A DNA stretch of 6,425 bases from Verrucomicrobiales bacterium (GTDB lineage: Bacteria; Verrucomicrobiota; Verrucomicrobiia; Verrucomicrobiales; DEV007): positions 1 to 6,425 of the forward strand of contig NZSO01000079.1 in the NCBI GenBank assembly GCA_002696885.1. The letters run 5' to 3'. Every line of letters starts with the position of its first letter. Position 1 is the first letter of the stretch. A program made the position numbers and the translations under genes. The notes beneath the pieces are model-generated. The model was not told the DNA's origin. It worked only from the letters and a program-made list of their open reading frames with translations, and did not search any database. Shown here piece after piece: positions 1 to 6,425 of this stretch.

Positions 1-1293
1 TTCATCAATGTTAGGAACTGGTCCAGATAAACCAAAAGCTGAACGATTTATTGATTTGTCGTATTGATCACCTCTGAGACCCAAATGAACTCCAACGTTT
101 TCAATTCCATTATAAGAAACTTGACCAAATAAACCATAACTTTCCTCATTTAAAGAATAATCAGTGGTAGTAGTCACAGGAGCGAAACCACCTCCAAACT
201 CAGGAGGAAGTGGGATGAAAAAACTTCTTGTAGTATTTCCAGTGACATCAATGTCTGCGTATGATGCGCCAGCGGCCCAGTCCCAAGTACCACCTTCAAT
301 TGATGAAAAGCGAAATTCTTGGCCTCTAGACTCTTGAGTTTGGAAGATTTTTGATTCACTACCAGGATTAGGGCTGAAGTCTAAATCAAAATGATAGGGA
401 TTGAGTTTCCAATTTCTTCCATATGTAACTGAGAGAAAATCAAAGGATTCGCCTGAATTTTTTATTCTTAGTGACATGGATTCGGACTCTTGGATTGAGG
501 ATCCAACTATATCTGAATTTAATGTAAAGGGATCTTGGCCTAGTGGAGTTAATCTATGAGCACCATCATTGAAATCGTCGAATGATGCAGATAAGGATAT
601 TTCGAGATTGTCGTTAGGATTCCAATATAATGAACCACCGTAGGATAAATGGTCTTGAAAATCCGGTGATATATTTAGAAAAGGATTATTTAAAACTCCA
701 TCCCTCTCGTAATGGCTTATTCCAAGTCTGTAAGAAATAGTGTTTTCATCATTTAATGGTCCCATTAAACTGCCATCAACTGAAAATGTGTCGTAATCAG
801 CAATGCTGGAGGTGATAGAAGATTCTAGCCTATCACTCGGGCGCTTTGATTCAATATTAATGACACCTCCGTATGAGTTAACTCCAAATAAAGTACTTTG
901 AGCGCCTCTAAGGATTTCAACTTTTTCAGTGCCGTAAAATGATGCTGTATGTGAGTATACGTTTCCAGAAGGAACGTCATCAACATATTGTACGACTGAA
1001 GGTGAACTGAAAAAAGGTGTATTAGTTAATCCTCTTATTGAAATAACGTCACCGAATGAGCCTATTCCTGTATCAGTTTTTGAAAAGTTAGGAATAAGAT
1101 CAGCTAATTGACGATCATCAAATCTATTTAGCATTCTCAAATCGTCCCCACTAAATGCTGTGGCGCTCATTGGCCATGATAAATACTTACTAAGATCTCC
1201 ATAAATGTCGGTATTATCCAATTCATCACTGACCTGAGCATTAACTAATATATTTGAAATTATTAATGAAAGGATAATTGAGGCAATTTTCAT
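1..1293 (-). CDS. TonB-dependent outer-membrane receptor, C-terminus cut off by window edge
   Basis: The frame is open from ATG at 1293 to base 1, giving 431 residues with no stop, so the gene continues to the left; full receptors are usually 650-900 residues. Residues 1-19 look like a signal peptide (MKIAS, a hydrophobic stretch, then VNA before Gln20). The plug domain spans about 40-155. It shows an M-S-A-T-A-F-S-G-D-D-L segment (42-52), L-A-D-L-I-P-N-F (64-71), I-S-I-R-G-L (84-89) and the hallmark V-E-I-L-R-G-A-Q-S-T-L-F-G (125-137), followed by G-G-V-I-N-I. From about 155 the sequence alternates as expected for beta-barrel strands, including an F-G-Q-V-S-Y strand near the end of the visible part. 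Receptors of this family import siderophores, vitamins, sugars or other scarce ligands using TonB energy; the ligand cannot be named here. The usual V-V-V-T-A-type TonB box before the plug is not recognisable in 20-41. The gene follows the exporter operon by 118 bp and has a likely promoter of its own. There is no Shine-Dalgarno motif before the ATG. Confidence 0.93.
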   Translation of the reverse strand, partial: MKIASIILSLIISNILVNAQVSDELDNTDIYGDLSKYLSWPMSATAFSGDDLRMLNRFDDRQLADLIPNFSKTDTGIGSFGDVISIRGLTNTPFFSSPSVVQYVDDVPSGNVYSHTASFYGTEKVEILRGAQSTLFGVNSYGGVINIESKRPSDRLESSITSSIADYDTFSVDGSLMGPLNDENTISYRLGISHYERDGVLNNPFLNISPDFQDHLSYGGSLYWNPNDNLEISLSASFDDFNDGAHRLTPLGQDPFTLNSDIVGSSIQESESMSLRIKNSGESFDFLSVTYGRNWKLNPYHFDLDFSPNPGSESKIFQTQESRGQEFRFSSIEGGTWDWAAGASYADIDVTGNTTRSFFIPLPPEFGGGFAPVTTTTDYSLNEESYGLFGQVSYNGIENVGVHLGLRGDQYDKSINRSAFGLSGPVPNIDE

Positions 1294-1297
1294 GAGG

Positions 1298-1340
1298 GTA
1301 AATTGATGTGTCTGGTTAAATATTATAGAGTAAATTGATG
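1298..1340. repeat. 11-bp direct repeat flanking the receptor -10 box
   Basis: GTAAATTGATG occurs at 1298-1308 and again at 1330-1340, exactly 32 bases apart, about three helical turns. The -10 hexamer (1322-1327) lies between the copies: one copy fills the promoter spacer and the other sits in the leader just before the start codon. The repeat is seen directly; a role as regulator half-sites is inference. Confidence 0.5.
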
Positions 1341-1351
1341 AGGTGTAAGAA
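1322..1351 (-). promoter_or_regulatory. likely sigma70-type promoter of the TonB receptor gene
   Basis: Read on the minus strand, a perfect TATAAT lies at 1327-1322, 28 bases before the receptor ATG. An upstream TTCTTA at 1351-1346, with an 18-base spacer, is a weak match (3 of 6) to TTGACA. The weak -35 suggests an activator may be needed, and an inverted repeat overlaps this point. A start near 1315 would leave a leader of about 20 bases without a Shine-Dalgarno motif. The call rests on sequence match and position only. Confidence 0.5.
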
Positions 1352-1374
1352 TCAGTATTTATATGACACTGATT
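1350..1374. promoter_or_regulatory. inverted repeat upstream of the receptor promoter, possible operator
   Basis: Arms AATCAGT (1350-1356) and ACTGATT (1368-1374) are perfect 7-base complements around an 11-base AT-rich centre. They overlap or abut the -35 position, as expected for a dimeric regulator site. There is no run of T after it on the minus strand, so it is not a convincing terminator for the upstream operon. A smaller TGGA/TCCA repeat (1375-1387) lies directly beside it. Confidence 0.35.
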
Positions 1375-1411
1375 TGGATACAGTCCAGTAGTAATGAGGT
1401 AAATTTAGAGA

Positions 1412-2047
1412 TTAACTACTTTTCTTATACTCTAAAGAAAGTTCATCAAACAAAATTACCTTGCCTGAATATGCCGTGCCCCATATGGAAGCCTTTCCTT
1501 GTCCGGGAGTTCCGTCATGAATGTATTTAATATTAGGTTCCTTTGGGGCGGTAGAACCTTCATTCCAGACCCAACCTTGAATTATTGATTTTTCATTAAT
1601 GTAATCAATTTTAAGTTTGAGTATTGACCATTTGTCAGGGTTCCAATCGAAAGAAACTGTTTTTACTGGTTCTTCATTTTTTACTAATTCAATCATTTTT
1701 TTTGATGGAACAACCCTTAATCTAAATCCGGAAATGCCGTGAAGCCCTATGCCAAACCTTGGAAAGCTTCTCCTTTTTTTGAATCCTTTTACTTTTACTT
1801 CTAACGTTGCTGAATTTTTTATTGATGGGCCAAAGATTACAGCGTTTTCAGTCAAAGGCTCAGATGCCATTTGAAGATGTTTTTTTCCCTCATCATTAGA
1901 TACAACTTTAAAAACACCATCGATTTCCATCATGTCATCTGGAAAAGAATTTATTTCATATCCTTCGAAACTGTTCTTATAAGTTTGATCAGCATTTGTA
2001 ATACTTAGAGATATGAAGATTAAAAATGATATTTGAATTAGTTTCAT
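1412..2047 (-). CDS. secreted protein with predicted LamG/ConA-like beta-sandwich, function unknown
   Basis: A 211-residue protein. The chosen ATG at 2047 begins a clean signal peptide (MKLIQ, hydrophobic core, cleavage after T-N-A19). It also forms an ATGA overlap with the permease stop, which implies translational coupling. An in-frame ATG at 2107 would put 20 polar, basic residues before the signal and is unlikely. The mature part opens with F-E-G-Y-E...S-F-P-D-D (27-38) and ends with strands W-G-T-A-Y-S-G and F-D-E-L-S-L-E-Y. That pattern resembles the LamG-like or DUF1080-like (3-keto-disaccharide hydrolase fold) domains common in secreted Verrucomicrobiota and Planctomycetota proteins. 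A basic patch (K85 to R97, containing F-K-K-R-R-S-F-P-R-F) could bind an anionic ligand. There is no lipobox, no membrane segment after the signal, and no catalytic motif that I recognise. Its place in the operon suggests it works outside the inner membrane with the ABC machine, perhaps as substrate, accessory or ligand-binding partner. The fold is an inference. Confidence 0.85.
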   Translation of the reverse strand: MKLIQISFLIFISLSITNADQTYKNSFEGYEINSFPDDMMEIDGVFKVVSNDEGKKHLQMASEPLTENAVIFGPSIKNSATLEVKVKGFKKRRSFPRFGIGLHGISGFRLRVVPSKKMIELVKNEEPVKTVSFDWNPDKWSILKLKIDYINEKSIIQGWVWNEGSTAPKEPNIKYIHDGTPGQGKASIWGTAYSGKVILFDELSLEYKKSS

Positions 2048-5000
2048 TCTGTTCTGATTCCTTTTAAAAGTTTTCCTTTTATTGTGAGGGTTGTAGCAAG
2101 GTAGCAAAATAAAAAACTACCTAACACAATAATTATAGTAATTGATGATAATAGTTTGATGGGTATATGTTGTGACGCTGATAAAGATGAGGGAGAGATG
2201 GTGATTAGTGCCGAAACTATGCCGATTATCGAACCAATTGAAACCAAAAATAAATGTTCATACAAAACAATTTTCTTAACTTTTGATTTGTTAAATCCAA
2301 TCGCTCTCATGACAGAAAGTTCCTTTTGTCTTTCAAAAACACCTCTGACAATAATTATTCCTACTCCAAGAGTACCAACAAGGACTCCTAATCCTCCCAA
2401 AACACTAAATATTGATATGTAGGTATTTTGGACATTTGAATATTGTTGTAAGCGCAAATTTGAATTTATTAGGTCAAACCCCCTAAGCTCTAAAGCTTTG
2501 GTTAGATCCTCAGCAATCTCCGTTTCATTCTTAAAAGTTGATTCAATTAAAAAGGTATTAAAACCACCAGCATTAGGGTACAATCTTAGGAAATGATCTT
2601 CCGAAATGGCTAGGCTCCCCTGAAGGATTGAATTTTCTATTAAACCTACAAGCAAAAGTAATTGTTCGTTACCATTACCATCTATTATTGGAACTGTATC
2701 ACCAATATTTTTTTTCATTGCCCACATGACGGAAGCCTTATCACCTATTGCAGGGATTAAATTTTCTGAAAACTTCGACTCTAAAAGACTCCACGGAGAA
2801 TCTGTATTTTTTTCTAACTGATTATGTGTTGATGAAAACCTAAAAGAATTTCTCTCCGAAAGATCTGATGGATTAACACCTAATATTCTAGGATTACTCG
2901 CGTGGCTAAGATTTTGACAACTTGCCTCCTCTGAATTAGCTAAAGTTCTTAATGGATAGAATTTTAGATCATTAAGAGAATAATCCTCGAGGCCAAATTT
3001 ATCTCTAACTTTAGGATCATTGAGATTTTCGTAGATAGGAAGAGTTGAAGTTGCATAAAACTCGAACCCTCCAGTACCTGAAACATTTGAATCCGTTGGT
3101 TCATCACCAAGTCTGAATGCGTTGACAGATAATACTAAAAATATACCTAGTGAAACTGTTGAGATTATTGACAATGATCTTCCCCTTTTCCTAGATGCAT
3201 TGGTCGACCCAATTTTAAATAAGTTTAATGATGGTGTTACATTAAGTTTATTTGATTTTTTTAAGTAGATTGAAAAAGTTATGATAAAACCAAGAAGGAT
3301 TAAGAATCCTGATCCAAAAAAAGCACCAGCAAGTTTTTCTCCCTGCAGAAACTTAGTGGAATAGATAAGGATTAAACCAATAGCAAAACAAACAATGACT
3401 AAAATAAATTGGGTAACTGGTGACTTGAAGTTCGGCTCAATATTATTGTCTTCTGCAGATGAATTCAGAAGGTTTTTTGGTGTTATTTTGGTTGTCTTAT
3501 TGATTGCAATTCTAGTTACAATGTAGCTAAAAAAGACGATTGATGTGAAAGCAATGACAAATGATGAAAATTCATAACCGTATACAAAATCAACTCCCAC
3601 GGCAGCGTCAGACCAAATACTAGAAAATCCAATTAATGCCATTTTGGTGTAAAAGGTTCCCCCCAATAAACCTAGAAAAGCCCCAATAAATAAAGGCAGA
3701 AGTAATTCAATTGTTAAAATGGTTCGAATTTTTTTTATGGTGAATCCAAACGATCTTAATGCACCTAACTGGACGGACTTGGATTCAACTGCAAATGTGG
3801 ATAAAACAAAACATATAAGAAAGGAAGACAAAATCAAAAACCCACTCAATGATGCAAATAGTGAACCGAAATCTAGCGAGTTTTCATAGGAGGTAACTGC
3901 ATTGTCAAAGACATTAAATTTGTTCATTCCAAGATCAGTCAATTCAATGTTAGATCTCAGGGACTGAGTGAATTTCGATTGATCGAAATTACTATCATTT
4001 ATCAATATTGATGTGCATTTACCAAACCGATTGCCCCATATCATCCGTGCGTAATTTGAATTGATAAATACTTTTGGTGTTGATCTATACTTCTCCCAAT
4101 AAAGCTCATCTGAATCACGAATTTTTTTTGTATCCAAGGGCATTCCGCTCTCCCAACTTGCTAAAGTTGTCGCTGTTTCTAATCCAGGAAAATCTGGGAC
4201 CCACTTTTTAGTGAGGACTTCATTTTCCTTATCAATGAAGTCTTTTACTTTGAATGTTAAAATGTCGTTAGGGTCATTTTCTTTTTGCTCATTTAGACCA
4301 TCACCAATAATTTTAAATTCGCGCGAATCGGTAACTGCATAATAGGTTAAATTTACAACGTCACCAATTTTAACATCTATCCCACCGTTTTCGGTTTTAT
4401 CTGCAAGCCAATTATTTAGTATGATTTCATCTTCTAATGGGGTTGTTACACCCAATAACCTGGAACCAATTTTTCCAATTCCTGTACCTACGGAATATGG
4501 AACACCATATCCCTTATGTTTAATATCATTAACAAGGTAAGAAATAATGGGCTCTGATTCTTTATGAATTTTTCTGACAGTATCTTCAATGACCTCACTA
4601 ATAAATACTCTTTGACTTATTAATTCTGTGAAGCCTTTATGGGTGTCTCTGAAATTAAGTTCAAGATCATCAATGGTCCAATGGCTGTTAATTGCTGCAT
4701 TAAAATTATCAAGTTTGCTTGTTAATAAAAGGTTACATTTGCCAACTTTATCAGACTCTTCTTGAAGATAGTTTAAAGGTACAAAAATATTTAGAGTGGA
4801 TTTTTGTTCAGCAAGAATATTAAACTGACCGCCTTGGTTACTTTTAATAATGTCTGTTATTTTTCCGGATATTGATCCAATTTTTTCTGTGTCTCCTGAT
4901 AAAGGTGCATCTTTGGAGACATGACCAGGTAATTCATATTTAATAATTACTCTATCTCCTATATTGAGATTTTTTTGTTTTGCTAACGTCTCATTAATTG

Positions 5001-5391
5001 CGATGTAATCATTTTTGACAAATTGGTTTTCGAAGAATTTCCAAAATTGAGAATCAACACCATTAATACTTATAGAGTTTGATCTTTTTGTTTTATCAGG
5101 TGTGCTCAGAGTTCCTGGGAATTTCAATATTCCTGAGATTGTGGAGTCGTTAAATGTTTGTGACAACGTTTCAACATAATCGTCAGTGATAAATCTATCT
5201 CCACATGACAACGCCGTATGAATTTTTCCTATTCTTTCGAAAGCATTGGATTTTAATGTCTTTTTTACTGAATCACCGACCAAGAGAGAACCAGTTAGTA
5301 TTGAGGAGGCAAGAAGAGTTCCCAATAAAAGGCAAAATGAAAGACGCCAATTATATATAAATCCTTTATATGACAGTCGAAGAATATTCAT
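2044..5391 (-). CDS. giant FtsX-family ABC transporter permease, 10 predicted membrane helices
   Basis: This is the membrane subunit of a MacB/Lol/YbbP-like ABC system, 1115 residues from ATG 5391. That start shares one base with the ATPase stop (TAATG). An ATG at 5397, two codons earlier, is equally possible. Order: helix 1 at about 17-38, followed by V-G-D-S-V; an extracytoplasmic domain to about 500; FtsX block 1 with helices at about 510-533, 557-579 and 609-626 and the motif Q-L-G-A-L-R-S-F-G-F; helices at about 661-678, 688-710 and 739-758, the last preceded by N-A-S-R-K-R-G-R-S; a second extracytoplasmic domain (about 760-990); FtsX block 2 with helices at about 992-1015, 1041-1064 and 1080-1101 and the motif R-Q-K-E-L-S-V-M-R-A-I-G-F. 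One chain therefore carries two FtsX blocks, so it may serve as a whole permease dimer, unlike MacB or LolC/E with four helices. Members use ATP to move or extract substrates at the outer face of the inner membrane. The substrate is unknown and no membrane-fusion protein is seen. The stop overlaps the next gene by ATGA. Confidence 0.95.
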   Translation of the reverse strand: MNILRLSYKGFIYNWRLSFCLLLGTLLASSILTGSLLVGDSVKKTLKSNAFERIGKIHTALSCGDRFITDDYVETLSQTFNDSTISGILKFPGTLSTPDKTKRSNSISINGVDSQFWKFFENQFVKNDYIAINETLAKQKNLNIGDRVIIKYELPGHVSKDAPLSGDTEKIGSISGKITDIIKSNQGGQFNILAEQKSTLNIFVPLNYLQEESDKVGKCNLLLTSKLDNFNAAINSHWTIDDLELNFRDTHKGFTELISQRVFISEVIEDTVRKIHKESEPIISYLVNDIKHKGYGVPYSVGTGIGKIGSRLLGVTTPLEDEIILNNWLADKTENGGIDVKIGDVVNLTYYAVTDSREFKIIGDGLNEQKENDPNDILTFKVKDFIDKENEVLTKKWVPDFPGLETATTLASWESGMPLDTKKIRDSDELYWEKYRSTPKVFINSNYARMIWGNRFGKCTSILINDSNFDQSKFTQSLRSNIELTDLGMNKFNVFDNAVTSYENSLDFGSLFASLSGFLILSSFLICFVLSTFAVESKSVQLGALRSFGFTIKKIRTILTIELLLPLFIGAFLGLLGGTFYTKMALIGFSSIWSDAAVGVDFVYGYEFSSFVIAFTSIVFFSYIVTRIAINKTTKITPKNLLNSSAEDNNIEPNFKSPVTQFILVIVCFAIGLILIYSTKFLQGEKLAGAFFGSGFLILLGFIITFSIYLKKSNKLNVTPSLNLFKIGSTNASRKRGRSLSIISTVSLGIFLVLSVNAFRLGDEPTDSNVSGTGGFEFYATSTLPIYENLNDPKVRDKFGLEDYSLNDLKFYPLRTLANSEEASCQNLSHASNPRILGVNPSDLSERNSFRFSSTHNQLEKNTDSPWSLLESKFSENLIPAIGDKASVMWAMKKNIGDTVPIIDGNGNEQLLLLVGLIENSILQGSLAISEDHFLRLYPNAGGFNTFLIESTFKNETEIAEDLTKALELRGFDLINSNLRLQQYSNVQNTYISIFSVLGGLGVLVGTLGVGIIIVRGVFERQKELSVMRAIGFNKSKVKKIVLYEHLFLVSIGSIIGIVSALITISPSSLSASQHIPIKLLSSITIIIVLGSFLFCYLATTLTIKGKLLKGIRTE
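3971..3990. repeat. 20-base near-perfect palindrome inside the permease gene
   Basis: Arms AATTTCGAT and ATCGAAATT are perfect 9-base complements separated by two bases. They encode N-F-D-Q-S-K-F at about residues 468-474, in the first extracytoplasmic domain shortly before FtsX block 1. This may be codon coincidence or a protein-binding site. Confidence 0.35.
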
Positions 5392-6074
5392 TAGCATTCA
5401 ATGAAATCACAATTTTTATAGGATAAACGCTTTTGCATTTGTGAAGCGACATCGATATCATGAGTCACAACAACTAATGAGGTTTGATCGTTAACACATA
5501 GATCCTTAAGTAAATTAATTATCTCGTTCCCTCTGGCTTTATCAAGTGATCCAGTTGGTTCATCAGCAAGAACAAGGTTTGGTTTGTTTATTAATGCTCT
5601 TACTATTGCGACTCTTTGTTTCTCTCCACCAGAAAGTTGTGAGGGAAGCTTGTTTCCATGTTTTTCCAAACCTACTTTTTCAAGAAGTCTTTTTACGTCC
5701 TCAATAGAGGGAGTGTCTTGCTCATCTTTCTCAACAGCTATAGTTGGTAGGAAAATATTTTCTAAAACTGATATTTGTGGCAATAAATAATGCGATTGAA
5801 AAATAAAGCCAATTTTTTGGGCTCTTAATATTGATAATTGATCATCAGTTAAGTTAATGACGTTTTGATCATTGAATAAAACCTCTCCTGAGTCAGGCTT
5901 ATCGAGTGTCCCCAGAATATTAAGTAGGGTTGTTTTACCACAACCTGATGGGCCAACAATCGAAATGGACTCATGAAAATCAATTGAAAGGTTGAATGAT
6001 TTTAAAATGGTTCTTCTGGGACTATCAGTGCCTTCAGCGTAACTTTTTGAAATATCTTTTAGCTTAACAATCAT
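5391..6074 (-). CDS. ABC transporter ATP-binding protein, LolD/MacB/FtsE type
   Basis: This is the cytoplasmic ATPase that powers the permease encoded directly downstream. It has 227 residues from ATG 6074. I prefer this start over ATG 6086 because it forms an ATGA overlap with the ligase stop and gives the usual family beginning, M-I-V-K-L-K-D-I-S-K-S-Y. All ABC motifs are intact: Walker A G-P-S-G-C-G-K-T (41-48), Q-loop Gln93 in F-I-F-Q, signature L-S-G-G-E (147-151), Walker B L-V-L-A-D-E (167-172) with the catalytic Glu, D-loop S-L-D (176-178) and switch His205 in V-T-H-D. The L-N-I-L-G-T-L-D-K-P-D-S-G segment after Walker A is typical of the LolD/MacB/FtsE branch that pairs with FtsX-like permeases, and the length (about 220-235) fits a stand-alone subunit. 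The stop shares one base with the permease start. A broken or inactive copy is ruled out by the motifs. The substrate cannot be predicted from this subunit. Confidence 0.96.
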   Translation of the reverse strand: MIVKLKDISKSYAEGTDSPRRTILKSFNLSIDFHESISIVGPSGCGKTTLLNILGTLDKPDSGEVLFNDQNVINLTDDQLSILRAQKIGFIFQSHYLLPQISVLENIFLPTIAVEKDEQDTPSIEDVKRLLEKVGLEKHGNKLPSQLSGGEKQRVAIVRALINKPNLVLADEPTGSLDKARGNEIINLLKDLCVNDQTSLVVVTHDIDVASQMQKRLSYKNCDFIEC

Positions 6075-6425
6075 TCTTTGATCCATCTTTTAGATTTGAA
6101 TTCAAATTTTTCATACGTTCCTTCAGGAACGACTGTTATAGGTATTCTTAAATTTAGGCTAGAGCTTAAATCATCAGTTAATGAATTTATTATTTTCGAT
6201 TCAACCGTATGATCATTCAACTCAACATTAAGCATAATTTCCTCCATGGAATTTATTGTCGATGAGATTACTCTGTATTCTCCAATGTGATTGTATTTTT
6301 GAATTATCGCATCAATGGTACTGGGAAAAACATTCACACCTCTAATGATATGCATGTCATCGGTTCTTCCCAAAATACCATGTTTAAAAGATAGCCTTTG
6401 ATGCCCATCAACATTGATTGTTGAT
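6071..6425 (-). CDS. PaaK-like (phenylacetate-CoA ligase family) adenylate-forming enzyme, C-terminal part only
   Basis: The frame is open from the right edge (first full codon at 6424) to TGA at 6071, giving 117 C-terminal residues; the family usually has about 430-450. The visible part contains R-L-S-F-K-H-G-I-L-G-R-T-D-D-M-H-I-I-R-G-V-N-V-F-P-S. This is the hinge (G-R-x-D-D-M) and the start of the C-terminal lid domain (AMP-binding_C_2 type) of phenylacetate-CoA ligases. The end, E-F-K-S-K-R-W, matches the family's closing segment, where a lysine assists adenylation. Such enzymes activate aryl or acyl acids with ATP, usually passing them to CoA. The acid cannot be predicted because the binding pocket lies outside the window. 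A TTG at 6373 could be taken as a start but sits inside the conserved domain, so it is not one. The stop overlaps the ATPase start by ATGA, implying co-translation with the exporter. A PaaK relative of altered function, such as a coenzyme F390 synthetase-like enzyme, is also possible. Confidence 0.88.
   Translation of the reverse strand, partial: STINVDGHQRLSFKHGILGRTDDMHIIRGVNVFPSTIDAIIQKYNHIGEYRVISSTINSMEEIMLNVELNDHTVESKIINSLTDDLSSSLNLRIPITVVPEGTYEKFEFKSKRWIKE
6094..6131. repeat. palindrome plus small hairpin before the ATPase start
   Basis: Inside the last codons of the ligase gene there is a perfect 14-base palindrome centred on GAATTC (6094-6107). A hairpin follows, with arms CGTTCC (6116-6121) and GGAACG (6126-6131) around a four-base loop. 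In the mRNA both lie 20-57 bases upstream of the ATPase ATG. They could modulate coupling between the two genes, but the sequence is coding and a palindrome this size can occur by chance in a window this long. Confidence 0.3.

Noticed and set aside
174..359. 61-residue minus-strand reading frame
   Set aside because: It lies inside the receptor coding region in another frame, and the receptor frame carries clear plug and barrel motifs. Its protein has no recognisable domain.
1350..1387. Rho-independent terminator after the secreted-protein gene
   Set aside because: The inverted repeats are AT-rich and short, and no T-run follows them on the minus strand. An operator reading fits better; termination by other means cannot be excluded.
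2045..2107. Longer start for the secreted protein at 2107
   Set aside because: It would add 20 polar, basic residues before the signal peptide and overlap the permease gene by 64 bases, whereas ATG 2047 gives a normal signal peptide and an ATGA junction.
2156..2422. 88-residue plus-strand reading frame
   Set aside because: It is antisense to the last FtsX block of the permease, which is strongly motif-supported. The frame is a by-product of that coding sequence.
5584..5790. 68-residue plus-strand reading frame
   Set aside because: It is antisense to the ATPase signature and Q-loop region and has no promoter or domain of its own.
6371..6373. TTG at 6373 as the start of a 100-residue stand-alone protein
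   Set aside because: The frame continues upstream to the window edge with family-like residues (R-L-S-F-K-H-G-I before L-G-R-T-D-D-M), so this is the interior of a longer ligase.

Overview
The window is a compact bacterial stretch, AT-rich by eye. All genes lie on the minus strand, so transcription runs from high to low coordinates. There are no RNA genes, CRISPR arrays or insertion sequences, and no gene-free stretch over 300 bases; the longest gap is 118 bp. The permease has ten predicted membrane helices, two large external domains and an N-terminal V-G-D-S-V motif, an architecture I associate with Verrucomicrobiota and Planctomycetota. The FEGYE..SFPDD secreted protein and the TonB receptor type also fit a marine Verrucomicrobiota-like organism. 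That placement is an inference from family resemblance, not a database result. No start codon has a strong Shine-Dalgarno sequence.

Layout in transcription order: (1) the C-terminal 117 residues of a PaaK-like (phenylacetate-CoA ligase family) adenylate-forming enzyme, cut by the right edge (6425 to 6071). (2) A LolD/MacB-type ABC ATPase (6074 to 5391). (3) A very large FtsX-type ABC permease (5391 to 2044). (4) A small secreted protein with a predicted beta-sandwich (2047 to 1412). (5) After a 118-bp gap with a likely promoter, a TonB-dependent outer-membrane receptor cut by the left edge (1293 to 1).

The first four genes overlap at every junction (ATGA, TAATG, ATGA), so they are almost certainly one translationally coupled operon. 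Its promoter must lie to the right of the window. The ATPase and permease should form one inner-membrane MacB-like machine that either exports a substrate or acts mechanically on envelope components. The secreted protein is probably made in step with it. The ligase-like enzyme suggests a CoA-activated or adenylated small acid, but its substrate cannot be read from the visible part. The TonB receptor may belong to the same system as an uptake arm, or it may be an independent neighbour with its own promoter.

The most interesting signals are the coupling of an acyl/aryl-CoA-ligase-like enzyme to an exporter and an uncharacterised secreted protein, the receptor's lack of a recognisable TonB box, and a repeat-rich promoter region in front of the receptor.
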